DNA from: Antedon mediterranea
Lineage: Eukaryota > Echinodermata > Crinoidea > Comatulida > Antedonidae
Reading direction: 5' to 3'
Length of the DNA: 64,000 nucleotides
NCBI RefSeq assembly: GCF_964355755.1
Contig: NC_092672.1
Span: 4,092,001 to 4,156,000 of the forward strand
Shown piece after piece: positions 12,877 through 25,450 of the stretch. Position numbers and translations under genes: made by a program. The number at the start of each line of letters is the position of its first letter. Within the stretch, counting starts at the first letter, position 1. The notes under the pieces were generated by a model that was not told where the DNA came from, did no database searches, and was given only the letters and a program-made list of their open reading frames with translations.

Positions 12877-13192
12877 TATTTGGCATTTCACGGCCGTAAT
12901 CTACAGCTGATTTTCAAATGACAGTACTCTTCACCTTCAACGGAATACGCTTTTACATTTGATTATTTTTATCCATTTACATTCTTTACTTCTAAGTGTT
13001 CCAGCAGACTTTTAACTACCAAAACAAAATCAAGACCAGTCTGTTCAATTCAATTCTGTCTTCTAATTTTTCTCTCTCTCTCTGTGTTTTTAAATACCGC
13101 CCTCAATCACAAACACATGGAATTTCATTCATAAATTTTCAGTGTGAAGAATTGTCAACAAGAAAAGAAGAGATACTTATTTATTATAAACA
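12877..13192. promoter_or_regulatory. bidirectional promoter between RSKR and TMX2
   Basis: Only 316 bp separate the minus-strand RSKR start codon from the plus-strand TMX2 start codon. No other gene fits between them, so both 5' UTRs and core promoters must lie here, or a non-coding first exon lies elsewhere. I see no convincing TATA box. There is a short pyrimidine-rich TCTCTCTCTCT run near 13070. The assignment is inferred from gene arrangement. Confidence 0.6.
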
Positions 13193-16100
13193 ATGAATTT
13201 ACGAAATAGATTGCAGTATATGAAACGTTTATGTACCGCTCATTTTGTAGCAAATGCCGTCCTAAGTGTGCTTTTTCTGGTTCTAAGAACGATTCGTCCG
13301 TTTTGTACTATTGTTTTTCCTAGAGCTGAGCCTGAATGTAACCTGGAATGGGTAGGCCTATGTATTACTTAATTATTTCCCCGAGTAGAAGCTTATTTCG
13401 GTGGCTTCATAACATTGGTGACCGCTTAGCTTAGGCCTAGGCCGGTATCTATCTTTCAGTTCCCCTATGCAGGAAATGAGTCTTAGGATATGACATAACA
13501 GTAAACTCTTTGTTGATGGTATAGACATTAGTTTTGTTAATAAATATGCAATAAAACAAAATTATTAAATTCAATTTTAAAAAACCCAATATTATTTATT
13601 TGATAATGTTTTATTAATTATTATGTTAATTTCTTGCTATGACTATGTTTGTTATTATTAATGATTTGTTTGTTCTTTTTCAGCGTGAGAGTAATATCTT
13701 AATGTTTCTGATTTGTGTTGTGGTCATCAAAAATAGAAAGTTTCCAGACGTGATGCAGTTTGTCAAAATCTTGTTTTCTCTGTCAAAAGTCGCTAATTTT
13801 CTGCTTTTCTTTTATTCTGACCTACGACTAGCTATTGTTTATAGCGTTTTATGTCTATGTACGTTTATTAAAATTTCTTTTTATTCACCCACAAAAGCCC
13901 ATTAAATTTTTACAAATTTAATTGTTTGTTCATTCTGAATGGAAAAGTCTAAAGATTATTCTACCCAGCCTCATGTTTAGCTTAAAAAAACTAGCTTTAG
14001 GTTCAGTTTTAAAAATCTTTTTAACAGTAACACCAAACCCACCAACACTCTGGTAAAGTAACTAAAATTTGGCATATTTTAACTTAAATTAGTTCCTATG
14101 TTTTTTTTTTGCAGTGGTAGTGCTAATATTTCCTGAACCCGCTTTTAAAGGACCTGAAAATATTACATATTTTAAAGGAGAACAATTTTTTGTAAGTCAT
14201 ATTGTAAAATAGAGGGCGATAGAATGTTTATTTTGATTGTCATCCTTATATTATATCTTATAATTCCTGTGCAATAATAATCTCTGTAATTATATTAAAT
14301 ATATACTGACAATAAATATTGAAAATAGTATTAATTAAAATATCAGCTGATTCTCGGTACTGTTTCTATCTCCGAAGTATCATAGGAATATTTGGTAATA
14401 CAACATCACATCTAGTAATAACCTAACCATTAACCTAACCTAACATGAGATATAAATACTTAATATTCCTATGATACTTTGGAAATATCAATCAATCAAT
14501 CGTTCGATTTATATAGCGCCATTCCAACATTCATTGCTCATGGCGCTGTAAAAAATCAGAAAAGGTGAGTTTTGAGTAGTGACTTAAAGTGACTCAATAA
14601 TGATGTGTGTTTAATGTTCAAGGGTAGGTGGTTCCAGAGCCTAGGTCCAGCAACACTGAAAGTCCGATCTCCCCAACTATGTTTGCTCCTTGGAATGTCC
14701 AGTAGCACCTGATGACTAGATCTTAGTTCTCGCTTTCCCTTCTTGACTGTCAACAATTCTGAGAGATATTTTGGAGCGCAACTATTTAGGCATCGGAACA
14801 CCAGCAGCAGGATCTTAAATTTAACATGTGACTCCATGGGTAGCCAATTTAACTCTTTGAACAATGGTGTGACGTGATCATACTTCTTGGCACACATCAC
14901 CAAGCGAGCTGCCCAATTTTGCACCTTCTGGAGAGTCCGCATAGATAGTATGTGGAAAACAGATCTGGAAATCGGGTGAAAATATTACTTCCAGAGCTGT
15001 AACCGATACACTACACAACTCTGAATAATTATACAGTATTTAAAACATCTTTGCCCATCTGTTTTTAACCTCTCAATATGACCCAGCGACCTCTGTTGCT
15101 TGCTAGAACATTTAACGGATTTTATGCTCGACTAATTTGTAGGAGGAATTAGAGAACAACCCACGTACCACTTGGATGTTAGAATGCTATGCCGCATGGT
15201 CACCGACCTGTCAACGATTTGCATCAGTTTTCGCAGACCTCTCATTAAAGTAAGAAACAGAAATGAATTTGCCATTTTGACATCTCCAGTGACGGATAGT
15301 AACAATGTTAACATTAAAAAATTTGGCTTTAAAGCTCAGGTACAGGCATGAATTTTAAATATAATATCTGGTTAATTGTACATAAATCAAATATTTGTAA
15401 CAGAAATCAAGACGAAAAAACATGAATTCCCCTTAATATAGTCAAATACAAAATTTGGCAAAATTCTTCCATAAAAACCAGGAAGACTTTTTTTCAGTAG
15501 TTAGGTAGTTAACCTAATGTAATGGTGACTCCCTAGAAAGTGAAAAAGATGGTGGATATACGGTGGATAATTTTTGCTATAGCATGAAAATAAAATTCTG
15601 AAGTTGAATAAAAAATACCAGAAATGTAAAATTCAAGTTATATTACCTATATTTAGTCATCTGATTTTTTACCACACCGTTTATTTTTCATAGCTTTTTA
15701 AAATGCCTCTCTATTTTCAAAATTTGTGTACAAAAGAATAGAGATTTTACTGTGTAATTTGAACTATCCCCCCAGCTGATAAGAAAGTGCTAATTTTCAA
15801 CAAGCTCCTGTAACACAAATAAAATCCCAAAAATTATGAAACATAGGAGAAACTATAGATCAATAATTATTGGAATGTATGATCAATAGAAATTTTTTGC
15901 CCGCACCTCACCTGGCCTTTAATGTAGTGAATCTGACCCGGCGGCAATAAAGCAGACTAAGTCTCTGTCTACACTATCAAACTAGTTTGATAAAAAAGGT
16001 GTGCTCAAATATGGTAGTGATATGCCTAAATATGGTATGGTAACATTTTTTTGTCACATAATGTTTGATAGTGTAGACAGAGCTTTACAGTCTCTTTTCT

Positions 16101-17197
16101 GATGTAAAACTATTACTATTGTACTCATAAATAGATTTTTTATTTTTTCTTTTCAAGTTATTCGCATAATCATTTCAAATTTGGTAAACTAGATGTTGGA
16201 ACCAATGATAAACTTGCAAAAAGGTAAGTAATAGATTGTCTATTTCAGGCCTGTTCTATTTGATTCTAAGTCATATTCAGAGGGTGTGATCAGAGACCTA
16301 TTTTAATTGCAATTTCTTGCAATAAAATAAGTGGGGAAGTGTTCAACAGATACAGATCTTTTATTATCATACAAACCAAAAAAATACAGTATGAAATTTG
16401 TCTTCTTGTTGCAAAAAAGACTTGCAAAATACCAACAATTTTATCAACAATGAAAATTCTAATTATCTTATCCAGGTTTGTTTTTATTAAATATACTGAC
16501 TGCTGAAGGTAGAAAGGAATTCCTAAATCGAGATGTTTTAATACGCATCATTCTTAATCTACCAGACTTATTAACTATAAACTCTCCATGCAAGGGATGC
16601 GTATCATCAGCGATAATAGATTTTTAGCTCTAATTTATTTCAGTTATTCTTTTCATTGTCTATGTACTTTAGGCTTGGAATAAATACAAGTGGTACAAGT
16701 CTAGAGCTACCAACACTCATCTTATTCCAAAATGGTAAACCAGTGATTCGTAGACCCGTCAAGAACAACAAAGGAAAAGTCATACCTTTTCAATTCACAA
16801 TGGTAAATATAATATTTTGCCAAATAATTTTAAAATTTAACCAACAGTGATATTAAACATACACAATACTGAATCTCATTAGAAACTAAGAAATTGCAAT
16901 TATAAGAAAAAAAATGATTTTATATAGGATTTGAACCCACGACCTTGATATAGTAAGATGAGCACTTTACCACTAAACCATTTACAAAACATTTTCTAAA
17001 TTTAATGTATGGCAGAAATAATGGTAACAACTATTGATTAATATTTGAATTCGATTTTACAGGGCAATATGATAAGAGATTTTGATATGAAGGTTATTTA
17101 TGAAGAAACGAAATCAAAGGCACAAAAGAAACAAGAGAAGAAAGCAGAAACCTTAGGAAACAATGAAAATGCTGAGGAAGAAAAGAAGGACAAATGA
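13193..17197 (+). CDS. TMX2: TMX2, thioredoxin-related transmembrane protein 2
   Basis: Seven exons join in frame: 13193-13351, 13684-13858, 14115-14191, 15143-15249, 16158-16223, 16673-16802, 17063-17197, giving 282 residues against about 296 in human. The N-terminal exon has a hydrophobic segment. Exon 2 codes ILMFLICVVVIKNRKF and LFSLSKVANFLLFF, hallmark TMX2 segments. Exon 4 codes the thioredoxin-like core with AAWSPTC (Ser157-Pro-Thr-Cys160), where vertebrate TMX2 has SNDC, so only one active-site cysteine is present. Exon 5 has FGKLDVG and exon 6 LPTLILFQNGK. The C-terminus ends KKDK, an ER-retrieval KKXX motif as in vertebrates. TMX2 is an ER and mitochondria-associated-membrane protein linked to redox and Ca2+ handling. 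Intron 3 holds an antisense LINE fragment. An AATAAA signal lies at 17258. Identity is secure; small splice shifts are possible. Confidence 0.95.
14364..14489. mobile_element. family D palindromic element, copy 1
   Basis: The left arm CCGAAGTATCATAGGAATAT is mirrored near the right end by AATATTCCTATGATACTTTG. The inner part is unrelated to coding sequence. Similar pairs occur at 21666-21826 and 25737-25915. It sits in TMX2 intron 3, directly next to a LINE tail. Confidence 0.65.
14486..14942 (-). mobile_element. CR1/L2-like LINE, 5'-truncated 3' end
   Basis: A 128-residue minus-strand frame (14942-14556) codes the end of a non-LTR retrotransposon reverse transcriptase. Typical words are LQKVQNWAARLV, PLFKELNWLPM, FSVAGPRLWNHLP and FKSLLKTHLF. 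It ends in a stop and is followed by GGCGCTATATAAAT and an (ATTG)n-type tail (ATTGATTGATTGAT), the usual 3' end of CR1/L2 clades. The catalytic domain and endonuclease are absent, so the copy cannot move by itself. It lies antisense in TMX2 intron 3. Confidence 0.88.
15959..16085. mobile_element. family A MITE, copy 4
   Basis: The ends are TCTGTCTACACTATCAAACT and its mirror TTTGATAGTGTAGACAGAGC. It lies in TMX2 intron 4, about 70 bp before exon 5. Confidence 0.8.
16928..16984 (-). repeat. tRNA-like fragment, probable SINE head
   Basis: On the minus strand TGGTTTAGTGG resembles an A box and GGGTTCAAATCC a B box, about 35 nt apart. No clean cloverleaf is seen. It lies in TMX2 intron 6. A degraded tRNA gene is the alternative. 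Confidence 0.4.
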
Positions 17198-17257
17198 ATT
17201 CACTTAATGAATTTAAACTACTTTATGTGCTATATAGAACTGGTTATTCACCTGTCT

Positions 17258-17263
17258 AATAAA
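17258..17263 (+). terminator. TMX2 polyadenylation signal AATAAA
   Basis: A canonical AATAAA lies 61 bp past the TMX2 stop codon on the same strand. Confidence 0.6.
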
Positions 17264-17348
17264 CATGTTTCCTGAATTGTTACTGATAGGAAAGAACTAG
17301 GACCTTTGCAATGAAGTGTACTACTGAAAAAATCACCTAGCGATTACC

Positions 17349-17533
17349 AGGGGCGGATTCAGCATTATAGATTAGGGGGGGGGGGGGGGGGGGCTAAATA
17401 TTTCATAAATGATAAAAACGATCCGTCAGGTTGCAGAAAAATCCATTCAGTCATTATTTTATTTTAAAAAGGTTAAATTTGGGGGGGGGGGGGGGTGTCT
17501 AAAGCCTGTTTAGCCCTGCCTAAATCCGCGCCT
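17349..17533. mobile_element. G-rich non-autonomous DNA transposon, hAT-like
   Basis: The ends AGGGGCGGATTCAG and, inverted, AGGCGCGGATTTAG form imperfect terminal repeats. GATTAC occurs directly outside both ends (17342-17347, with one extra base, and 17534-17539), as a target-site duplication would. The inside has two long G runs and no coding capacity. The hAT assignment is inferred from end sequence only. Confidence 0.45.
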
Positions 17534-18555
17534 GATTACTATGCGTGAACATTACTACAAAAGATAAATAAAAATATATGCAATTATTGCTGTAAAACAA
17601 GTCTTATTTTCAAATAAATATCTGTGATATGGAAAGCAAATAATGTTGTGTAAAATGGTGCTACACCTGTGTCCTCAAAATTGCGTGCTCTGTTATAAAC
17701 AATAGTTAACAATATTATATACTGCTGGATATGTCTATTATTTTTTGTAGCCTTTATTGAGCGAATCATTACTGGCAACAATTTAAATTACAATGAATGA
17801 AAGTATGGTACCACCAGTAGGCTAAACATCAGGTTATAGTAAACTACATAAGTAGGCCAACATCACTTAATAAGCTTAATATAGGGAAAACCCCTACTTA
17901 CTTATAGGACTTAAGTTCAGTATAACAGTAGTGGATTACAAAATAAAACGGATAAACAGAAATGTGTGTGTTTTATTTCTACCAATCAAATTGAGTGTGG
18001 TATGATGAGACAAGCAGTTGCTACCAAATTAAACAAATATTAATTGGTCTGATAATAGTAGCGTTACTAGTATTTCGTAGGGTCAGGAAGATGTACGATT
18101 TACGCTCACGTACTAAAAAAACGTCGGCGTTTGAACAAGCGTCGAATTTATGTCTACTGCGATACAATAAAAACATACTACACAACAATCATAGGTTATC
18201 ATAAAAAAAAAAACATTGTTGTCGGCTGGTACTATTATATATATATATACTACTATATACGCAACTGTTGGTCAATCTAAGACGATCTTTGGCATGGTAT
18301 ACAACCCACGGTCGGTCAAGTGTAGACAACTGTTTTCTAAAGAAACGAAATACGGTTAGGCGCCCGCTATTGTGAAAGACACAATTAACTTGCACTTGAA
18401 AAGCCGATACAAACAAATGTCATTGTTCACAACAGAACAAACAACCAACTGGGATACCAACCGAACACAAACAAAATGCGTACCAATTGAAAACATCCGA
18501 GGAGGAAAGAGCAGTGTTCGTGTAAGAGAACTTATAAATATCACATTTCTCACAG

Positions 18556-21500
18556 ATGACTTTTATAACTGTTATATACGGAGGTAAGCAAGATAATTTA
18601 ACTCAGGGACGGGCATGCTTAAATATAATTTAGGATAGATTTTAGGGTAGTTTTCAAAACGATGTTTTGAAAATGCATTGAATCACCTTTCAAATTCCAA
18701 TAGAAGCTATAACAATTATTGATTATAGAAATTTGATACTGTAGATAGACCGCTCCTAACGACCCTGACAATAGAAAAGCGGAACACGGAGTACTATCCG
18801 TATTTTTAATAATAAAAATATCACGGGGGACCTATATTATGTTGTCAAGCTAATTGGTATTTCTAAAGCTTTCTTTTATCATTTCGACCTACATTGATAA
18901 CCTTTAATCGAATGTCCCTGTCAGTAACGACCATGTCCGATCACATATACACAACGTTGTTATTCTTTTCTCATCGTCTCATCCCTCCGGGAGGTATTTA
19001 TATTATCTATTTCTAAATCTTCATCCTCTTTAAGTCTAAACTTAAAAGGAACATAAACCTAATTGAACATAGCCAGATAAAATTTAGAAAATTACAATGT
19101 AAATGATACGGTTGGTGGTCAGTACTTAATTTCACAATCAATTCGTGGGCCCTTACCCCTCCCCGCCCACCAACCACTCTATTTCTAAATCATGGATCCG
19201 ATTATTCGTCGAACGACGCAATGTCTCTCAACACAGTTCAGTGTTTTATTACGATTTAATACTATGGAAAAATAGGTGATGATTCTCCAGTTAATTAAAC
19301 AAACAATCATGAAGATATAATATAAGGTCTACGAAGTCCGCGACTCAAGTATCATGCGTTCTTTGAGTACACTAATACTAAAGAAATCAAGCAAAGTTAA
19401 TTATTGATCACTTGAACATTCTCAAGAGGCGGTAGTCAGGCCCCGAAGCTATTATAAATGTATTGTTATATTATTTAGTTTCAAGGGGTAACTAAAACGT
19501 CAACACAAGAACGCATATGTTTGGTTTTATGATAATGCTCAAATTAGGATTCTCGTTTTAGAGTCGATGGAAATGATCGTTAGATTTTGTTAACATTATC
19601 CTCAATTACTTTTAATTAGTTTAATTTAGTTATTTGCAGCCTGGGTCTGTTTATCTCAAAAGCCGCCATACTATCGTCTGATAAAAATAAATTATGTTTA
19701 AGACTAGACTATATGCCTAACGTAAATTATAAATATTCTCCCCCTCTCTCTCTCTCTCGATCTCGAGTTTCCACAACGAATATTTCTCAAAATGATTGTG
19801 CCTCAGTAAATGACTGACTTTAAAAGCATAACACAAACAAGAATCTTTTCCTCATCTTTTATCATCTATTGACTCTTTTCTTCATGATAATTATCTTTAA
19901 TTCTTTTTTTTGTTGTTGCATATTTAATTCAATTTTTGTTTGTATATAATAATTGTAATATTCACGGCTTAATACTTTCTTTGTTTATAAAATTATATAT
20001 TTATTTTAGTTAAGGTCATGGGACTGCTGACTCTTGTAGTTATTGTAATCTTGATTACTTTAGCAGTCCCTTGCCAATTCATCTCTGTATATTTTACATT
20101 ATGGTTTTCTTTATTCTTGTTATTTATTTATTCATATTTTATTTTCATTTATTTATTTATTGACTACTTTTGAAACATTTATTATATATACTTTTTGAAT
20201 TATATATATATTTTTTTCTGGTGGAACTAGCCTTAAAGCCCTCCGGGCTTATTTATGTTTCTCCAGCATAAGTGCATTCTAATTATAAAAAAAAAAACAA
20301 AAAAAACACTGTAATATTATTCCACAATGATGTATCTTATGAAAATAAATTGAATTGAATTGAATGGTTTGTTAAATAAATTAATAAATTAAACGAAAGA
20401 CTAGGCCTTCATTACAATATTAGTCATACATCTGCTTCTTCTTCCTATTGTACTTCTGTATTAACAACCCGTTACCCGTACTTACGTTTCTATTCATAAA
20501 AAACAACGATTTACTATTATTATTTGCGCCTGTTTAGTCCAAATGAAGGCCTTAGAATCCTATATACACACGGAGGAAAAAATACTAGCCTAACACGCAA
20601 TGAAATTCGAATATGTAGAAATTAATTTAAATAAAACAAATGAAACGGCTTAGGCCTATATTATTGAATCACAGTGGGGGTGTGTGAATTGGAGGAAGTG
20701 TTGCACCTGCTGAACCGTCAGTGGGCCCGTTGTACACCTGTCTCAACGACTACCAATGGATTTTACTCACATGTTTCCTAATTATATATTAGGTGAATAG
20801 GTTAAATTGACAAGCACAATTATTATAGGCCTAGATTTAGTTTGTTGTGGTGGTCGTATCCAGAGAGACAGAACCTTATAATTAATGTTACTACTCATGT
20901 TGTAGTGTATTCCGCGGGAGAGAAACGTGCAGTAACGCGCAATCGGCTGAACAACAACAGACCACTTTGAGACCGATGGGATATGAATTTTACAATTGTT
21001 ATTCTAGGTCTTTAAAATATTATTATTAGTAGGCCTGTGGCCGCGCTTATAGCGTAGGCCTACTATTTAACTGTAAGCCCAAGTTATCTCTCGTACGAAT
21101 AAAATAAGATCCACGACAAAAAATCAAAACAAGAGTGGCCGTATTCACAATACCTAAGTGAGACATTTCCATTAGTATTAATTGTATTTCACCTAACTCA
21201 ATAAATATTTAAGTATTTAGGCCTATTCACCTAGACTTCATTTTAAGGGTAGGCCTATGTGTTTCCCTTAGCCAAAGTGTGAATGGTGAATACGGCCACT
21301 GGAGATTACAACAATTTGTACACTTTCATACAGTATTAGGCCTATGTATTTTGCTTTTTTTTAAAAAAAAATTTCAGACAATGAGAGACGGCTGTTTAAT
21401 CCCCAGTGCTCGAGTTTAGTGTTACTGGAATCGATCCGAAAACACTGTATCAAAGAACTAGAAAATGAAGGTAAAACTATACGCAATATTTAAACAATCA

Positions 21501-23691
21501 TTATCATCATCGTCATTATCTTTTATCAGTATCATTACCTGCTTGATTACCATATCAATTGTGTTAATTGCCATCATACGTCATATCACAAATTGATACC
21601 TTTGATTGATTTCCAATCGTTCCCCTCCTGCACCCGATTCCAATTCATCTATCACATGTACCATCTATTTCCGAAGTTGCAAAGGAATATTTGGTAATAT
21701 ACACGTGGAGCCTGTATCATGTACCGGCAAGGTTGTTTAAGGGGTTACTAGGCCTACTACCTACAGTAGATGTGAAACACAAGTGATGTCCGACAAAATA
21801 TTCCTATGATACTTCGTAAATAATCATTTGCAGTACTAAAATTCGGTTGCTCCTCGTTAACCTAATAGTTGAAATTTGTTTTATAATATTTCAGAATTAA
21901 TTTTGGATTTATCCGACGTTGAAGGGAATATCAAACATTTACCCGACAACCTACATACATACGCCAGCGGATTCCTAGACGGCAGAAAGCAATACTATTT
22001 AATTAAAGTAACTAGGCATAGTAAGTGAATACCGTATTTATTCGAATAAACACCCCGTTTTGAATAAATGCCCCGCTTTGAATAAACTCCCCCTCCCCCA
22101 TAGAACATCATTTTGAATAAACGCCGCCCCTCGAATAAACTCCCCCTCCCCCCATAGAATATAATTTCGATTAAAAGATAAGATAGGATATTCACATTTT
22201 TACTTCTTGGTGAGTAAATGAGTTTGGTTTAAAATGACCCTCGTGAAAATGTAATAAATAATGATGGCATATCCTCGATCGTCACAAAACATAAAAGAGA
22301 GGATTTTTACGAGTTAAAATCTCTAACAATAAATACAATCGCAATTGTCTATTTAAACAACATAGCAACCTTCCGAAGTCATTAAATTTAAAACTAATAT
22401 TAATATTAACTATTAATTAAATTTACGATTTGTAAACAAACGATAAGATTAAAAACGTGACCAAACCGTTTACGCGAATTAATTTAGCCGGTATTATCCG
22501 TAACATGTGAAGTGGTAATAGAAATATTGGTCTTAGTGGTGTATTGTAAATTCCACGGTCGCAATTAAGTACTTTAATTAAAAAACGTATAATATGAAAA
22601 AGTTACTAGAGAAGAGTGAAATTACTTCCCTGATGTTACGAATCGAATCACAATTGTCATTTCCTCTTTAAATAAACCAGGAAGGTGTCATATCAATAAT
22701 ACTAAACTTCGTGATTTAACTAAAGAGACAATACATTCTATAGTCACGGTAGGCCTATTTCTCCGTGAAAAACCAATTGTTCAGTTCCTATAGTTTTTAC
22801 CATACAATTTGCAAGGAAAAACCCCTAAATCAAACCTATTAAATTGCAACATAAAACACTGTACTGGGGCAAGGAAAACCCCCGTTAAATAAAACCTGTT
22901 GATGGCAACTCTGACGCGCGCGATCAGTAAACGTCGATGAACAGGAAGTGCCACCATTATTTTACGAAATTTGACAGATGTTTTGTGCTCTAAACATTGT
23001 TAAATTCGCATTAAATGTTTATTGATTTTATCAGAATTGTCAAATTATGATGTAATGTGTTGATGTTCCTTTATTCTAAATTCATGAGCCGGCAAATTCA
23101 TTACAAACATTATTTCCACGTTGATTCTGTAAAGGAATCACAATCGACACGAAACGAAGCGTGTACATTATCAACAATTATGCGATTCTCTGTTAATGAT
23201 TGTGGTATTAATAATCCTACAAACGGAAAGATGCCCACTCCCGTCTTCAACACCAAAACATTTCATAAAACTACTGTAATATCATGAATATATATCAAGT
23301 ATATTTTCATATCTTTTAAAAAGAAAATGTCGACAACCAACAACCACCACAATACACATTGATGCTGGAAAACGGAGACAAACTCTGTCCGGAGCTTACA
23401 AGTAAGATGGCTTTATGACCAAGTACCTTAAAACGCCTCAGAAAGTAAAATATATTTAGTCGTATTCAACGATAAGTATTATAGTAAGTTGAAAACCATG
23501 TTTTTTCTGAATGCTACTATTAATGAATATGTTTATTCACTACTTTAGAACATCTTCAGAATTTATCAAAACCAGTGATACGCCAGAGACGAGAATCGCA
23601 ATGGACAACGCTGCGTAAAAAGCTTCCAAAATCAATGAAGTCTGGGGAAAGAGTACGGCCTCGGGGGAGCGCTGGAAAGAAACACCGGTGA
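18556..23691 (+). CDS. CXorf65-homologue, conserved protein of unknown function
   Basis: Five exons join in frame: 18556-18583, 21378-21470, 21895-22020, 23324-23401 and 23549-23691, giving 155 residues (human CXorf65 about 183). The start codes MTFITVIYGDNERRLFNPQC, like the human N-terminus with FIKHGDNQ and NTNCS. Exon 3 codes ILDLSDVEGN and YASGFLDGRKQYYLIKV, matching human IDLCDETG and YASKFLTARKTYYVCKV. The C-terminal exon is basic (RQRRES, LRKKLPKSMK, RGSAGKKHR). No signal peptide or catalytic motif is visible. A longer open frame overlapping exon 1 (18372-18587) is in another phase and would meet a stop in exon 2, so I chose the ATG at 18556. The family's function is not established. 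Family D element 21666-21826 lies in intron 2. Confidence 0.85.
20006..20372 (+). mobile_element. LINE-like 3' end with TTGAA tail
   Basis: A stretch with GGTCATGGGACTGC and AGCAGTCCCTTGCCAATTC is shared with 3505-3630. It continues through a hairpin AAGCCCTCCGGGCTTA and a poly-A-rich stretch to a tail of TTGAA units, typical of non-LTR retrotransposon 3' UTRs. No reverse transcriptase frame is present. It lies in intron 1 of the CXorf65-like gene. Confidence 0.6.
21666..21826. mobile_element. family D palindromic element, copy 2
   Basis: ATTTCCGAAGTTGCAAAGGA on the left is mirrored by TCCTATGATACTTCGTAAAT on the right. It lies in intron 2 of the CXorf65-like gene. Confidence 0.65.
22040..22165. 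repeat. GAATAAA-CCCC tandem repeat
   Basis: Several irregular units of GAATAAAC plus C-rich spacer (CGCCCC, CTCCCCCTCCCCC). It lies just after exon 3 of the CXorf65-like gene, in intron 3. Confidence 0.7.
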
Positions 23692-23787
23692 CAGTATAAA
23701 ATGCCAGCCGATAATCAGGATACGTCACTAACAAAACATTGACGAGAATTCACTAAAAGACATCATTCGTAGACCCGTCAACATCTA

Positions 23788-24012
23788 AAGCTCCGTCTAC
23801 ATTATTAATGTGTAAAAAAATGTGATGTGCCCATATATGGTAGTGATATGGTCAAATATGGTAGTGATGTGCCCATATATGGTAGTGATATGGTCAAATA
23901 TGGTAGTGATGTGCCCATATATGGTAGTGAGATGGTCAAATATGGTAGTGATATGACATCATCATGTCCACATTTTGTTGACACATACAGTTTGATAGTG
24001 TAGACAGAGCTT
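23788..24012. mobile_element. family A MITE, copy 5, with expanded centre
   Basis: It has AAGCTCCGTCTACATTATTA at the left and TTTGATAGTGTAGACAGAGC at the right, with TA outside both ends. The central ATGGTAGTGATATGGTCAAAT unit is repeated several times, longer than other copies. Confidence 0.8.
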
Positions 24013-24297
24013 TAAAGAAAACTGTGTCCAAAGACTTTACTTTTAACGGATATTCATTCGAGAGCGAAAGAACATGATGGAATTTAAATATACAAGGCAT
24101 ACAGTTTCCGCGACAAATGATAAAATATGGTAGCAGAAAAAAGGCCTGAAGGAATTAAATGGTCGATCGCAACTTAAACTAACCTATGGAAGGATTAGGA
24201 ATCACAGAGAGAAACGAATTAGTTTCCTGAATTCATAAGGCATATATCGGCTACGCAATATGGCGTTGGAGAATATAGTCATCACATCCTATTTTAA

Positions 24298-24455
24298 GGC
24301 CAATATACACAGACGAGCGGTAACGGTAAAAAAAATGTAAAATCATGTTATTTCTTATGACCATTTACACAAAGCGTGGAGCGAACGGGCTGAGGATAGA
24401 TACATTTTCCACGTGAGACAAGCTACGCGGTTTTCCGCTTTCCGTCACCTGGCCT
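24298..24455. mobile_element. family E inverted-repeat element, copy 2
   Basis: It carries ACACAGACGAGCGGTAACGG at one end and GCGGTTTTCCGCTTTCCGTC at the other, with GACCATTTACACA inside as in 6283-6441. Confidence 0.6.
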
Positions 24456-24467
24456 TAAAGCTTGGTT

Positions 24468-24638
24468 CCCACTAGAACGTAACGCAAGGACGTAAACGCA
24501 ACGCAAGCGTTTTAACCAATGACAAGCGAAGTTATAGACAGTTAGCAATCACAAGCGAATAAGCCATCGCTTGTGATTGGTCAATTCACTTGCGTTGCAT
24601 TACGTCCTTGTGTTGCGTCGCTAGTGGGAACCACGCTT
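24468..24638. mobile_element. family B MITE, copy 1
   Basis: The ends are AAGCTTGGTTCCCACTAG and the mirror CTAGTGGGAACCACGCTT with TA outside each. Inner arms GTAACGCAAGGACGTAA pair with TTACGTCCTTGTGTTGC. No coding capacity. Confidence 0.85.
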
Positions 24639-25450
24639 TATAGGCCTACAATGTGACGTTTTACCATGTATCAAGAATTGCAGAATTGCCAGTATGTACT
24701 CTATGACTGAACTACTAGTAGATTAAAAAAACCGAAATCAGTACGGATTCGGGTAACAACTCAGAATCCTACCAACTTAGAAAAATACAATTACTCATAA
24801 AATGTTTTACGGTTTCTTACAATTCGGTTTAATAATTGAAAGTGAATAATGAACTTTGACTGGTAAATAACGTGATCTTATTTACTGTTCAATTCAAGCG
24901 ATGTAGGCCTACAAACATATTTTCTAAAATGTAAATAAAGTAAAATGGGTTTAATGTAGGCTAAAATAGACATGATGCTTCAAGAGCGAGTAACATGCAA
25001 TAGATGGAATACCAGAGATTGCACCTAGGCTAAATAGTGGTTCAGTAATACCAGTAGAACATTAGACAAACAGGTAGCCTACCATAATTATGAACAAGAT
25101 ATTAAAATATTATTTTATAATAAATATTGACCACTTTACCTTGACCTTTATTTATTGTTAAACTGATAAACACGAAATTGGCCCTGTATCGAAGTTCGAT
25201 ATCACACACGCGATACAACTCGGACATAGTAATAATTAGATTCGGACATTCATTTACTAAATGCAAATCGTGTCATAGTTCATCATTTGCATAAAACGTG
25301 CATGGGACCGGCCACCTGGATATATTTTCTTTTAAATTATTTATACATTTATTTATATGAGAATGTAGATTTGTTATATGGTAAAATATAGTTATGATTT
25401 TGTATAATTTTATATTTTTGTCGTATTGTCGGTTTGATGGAATTTAAAAC

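Larger units (their letters stand above)
17198..18555. other. TMX2 to CXorf65-like intergenic region
   Basis: This holds the TMX2 3' UTR, a G-rich inverted-repeat element at 17349-17533 and AT-rich DNA with a short TA run near 18240. Open frames here show no family resemblance. The upstream part just before 18556 is the probable 5' UTR of the next gene. Confidence 0.6.

Noticed and set aside
18372-18587. 71-residue frame proposed as exon 1 of a gene
   Set aside because: It begins with GTG and is out of phase with exon 2; the ATG at 18556 in another frame gives the family N-terminus.
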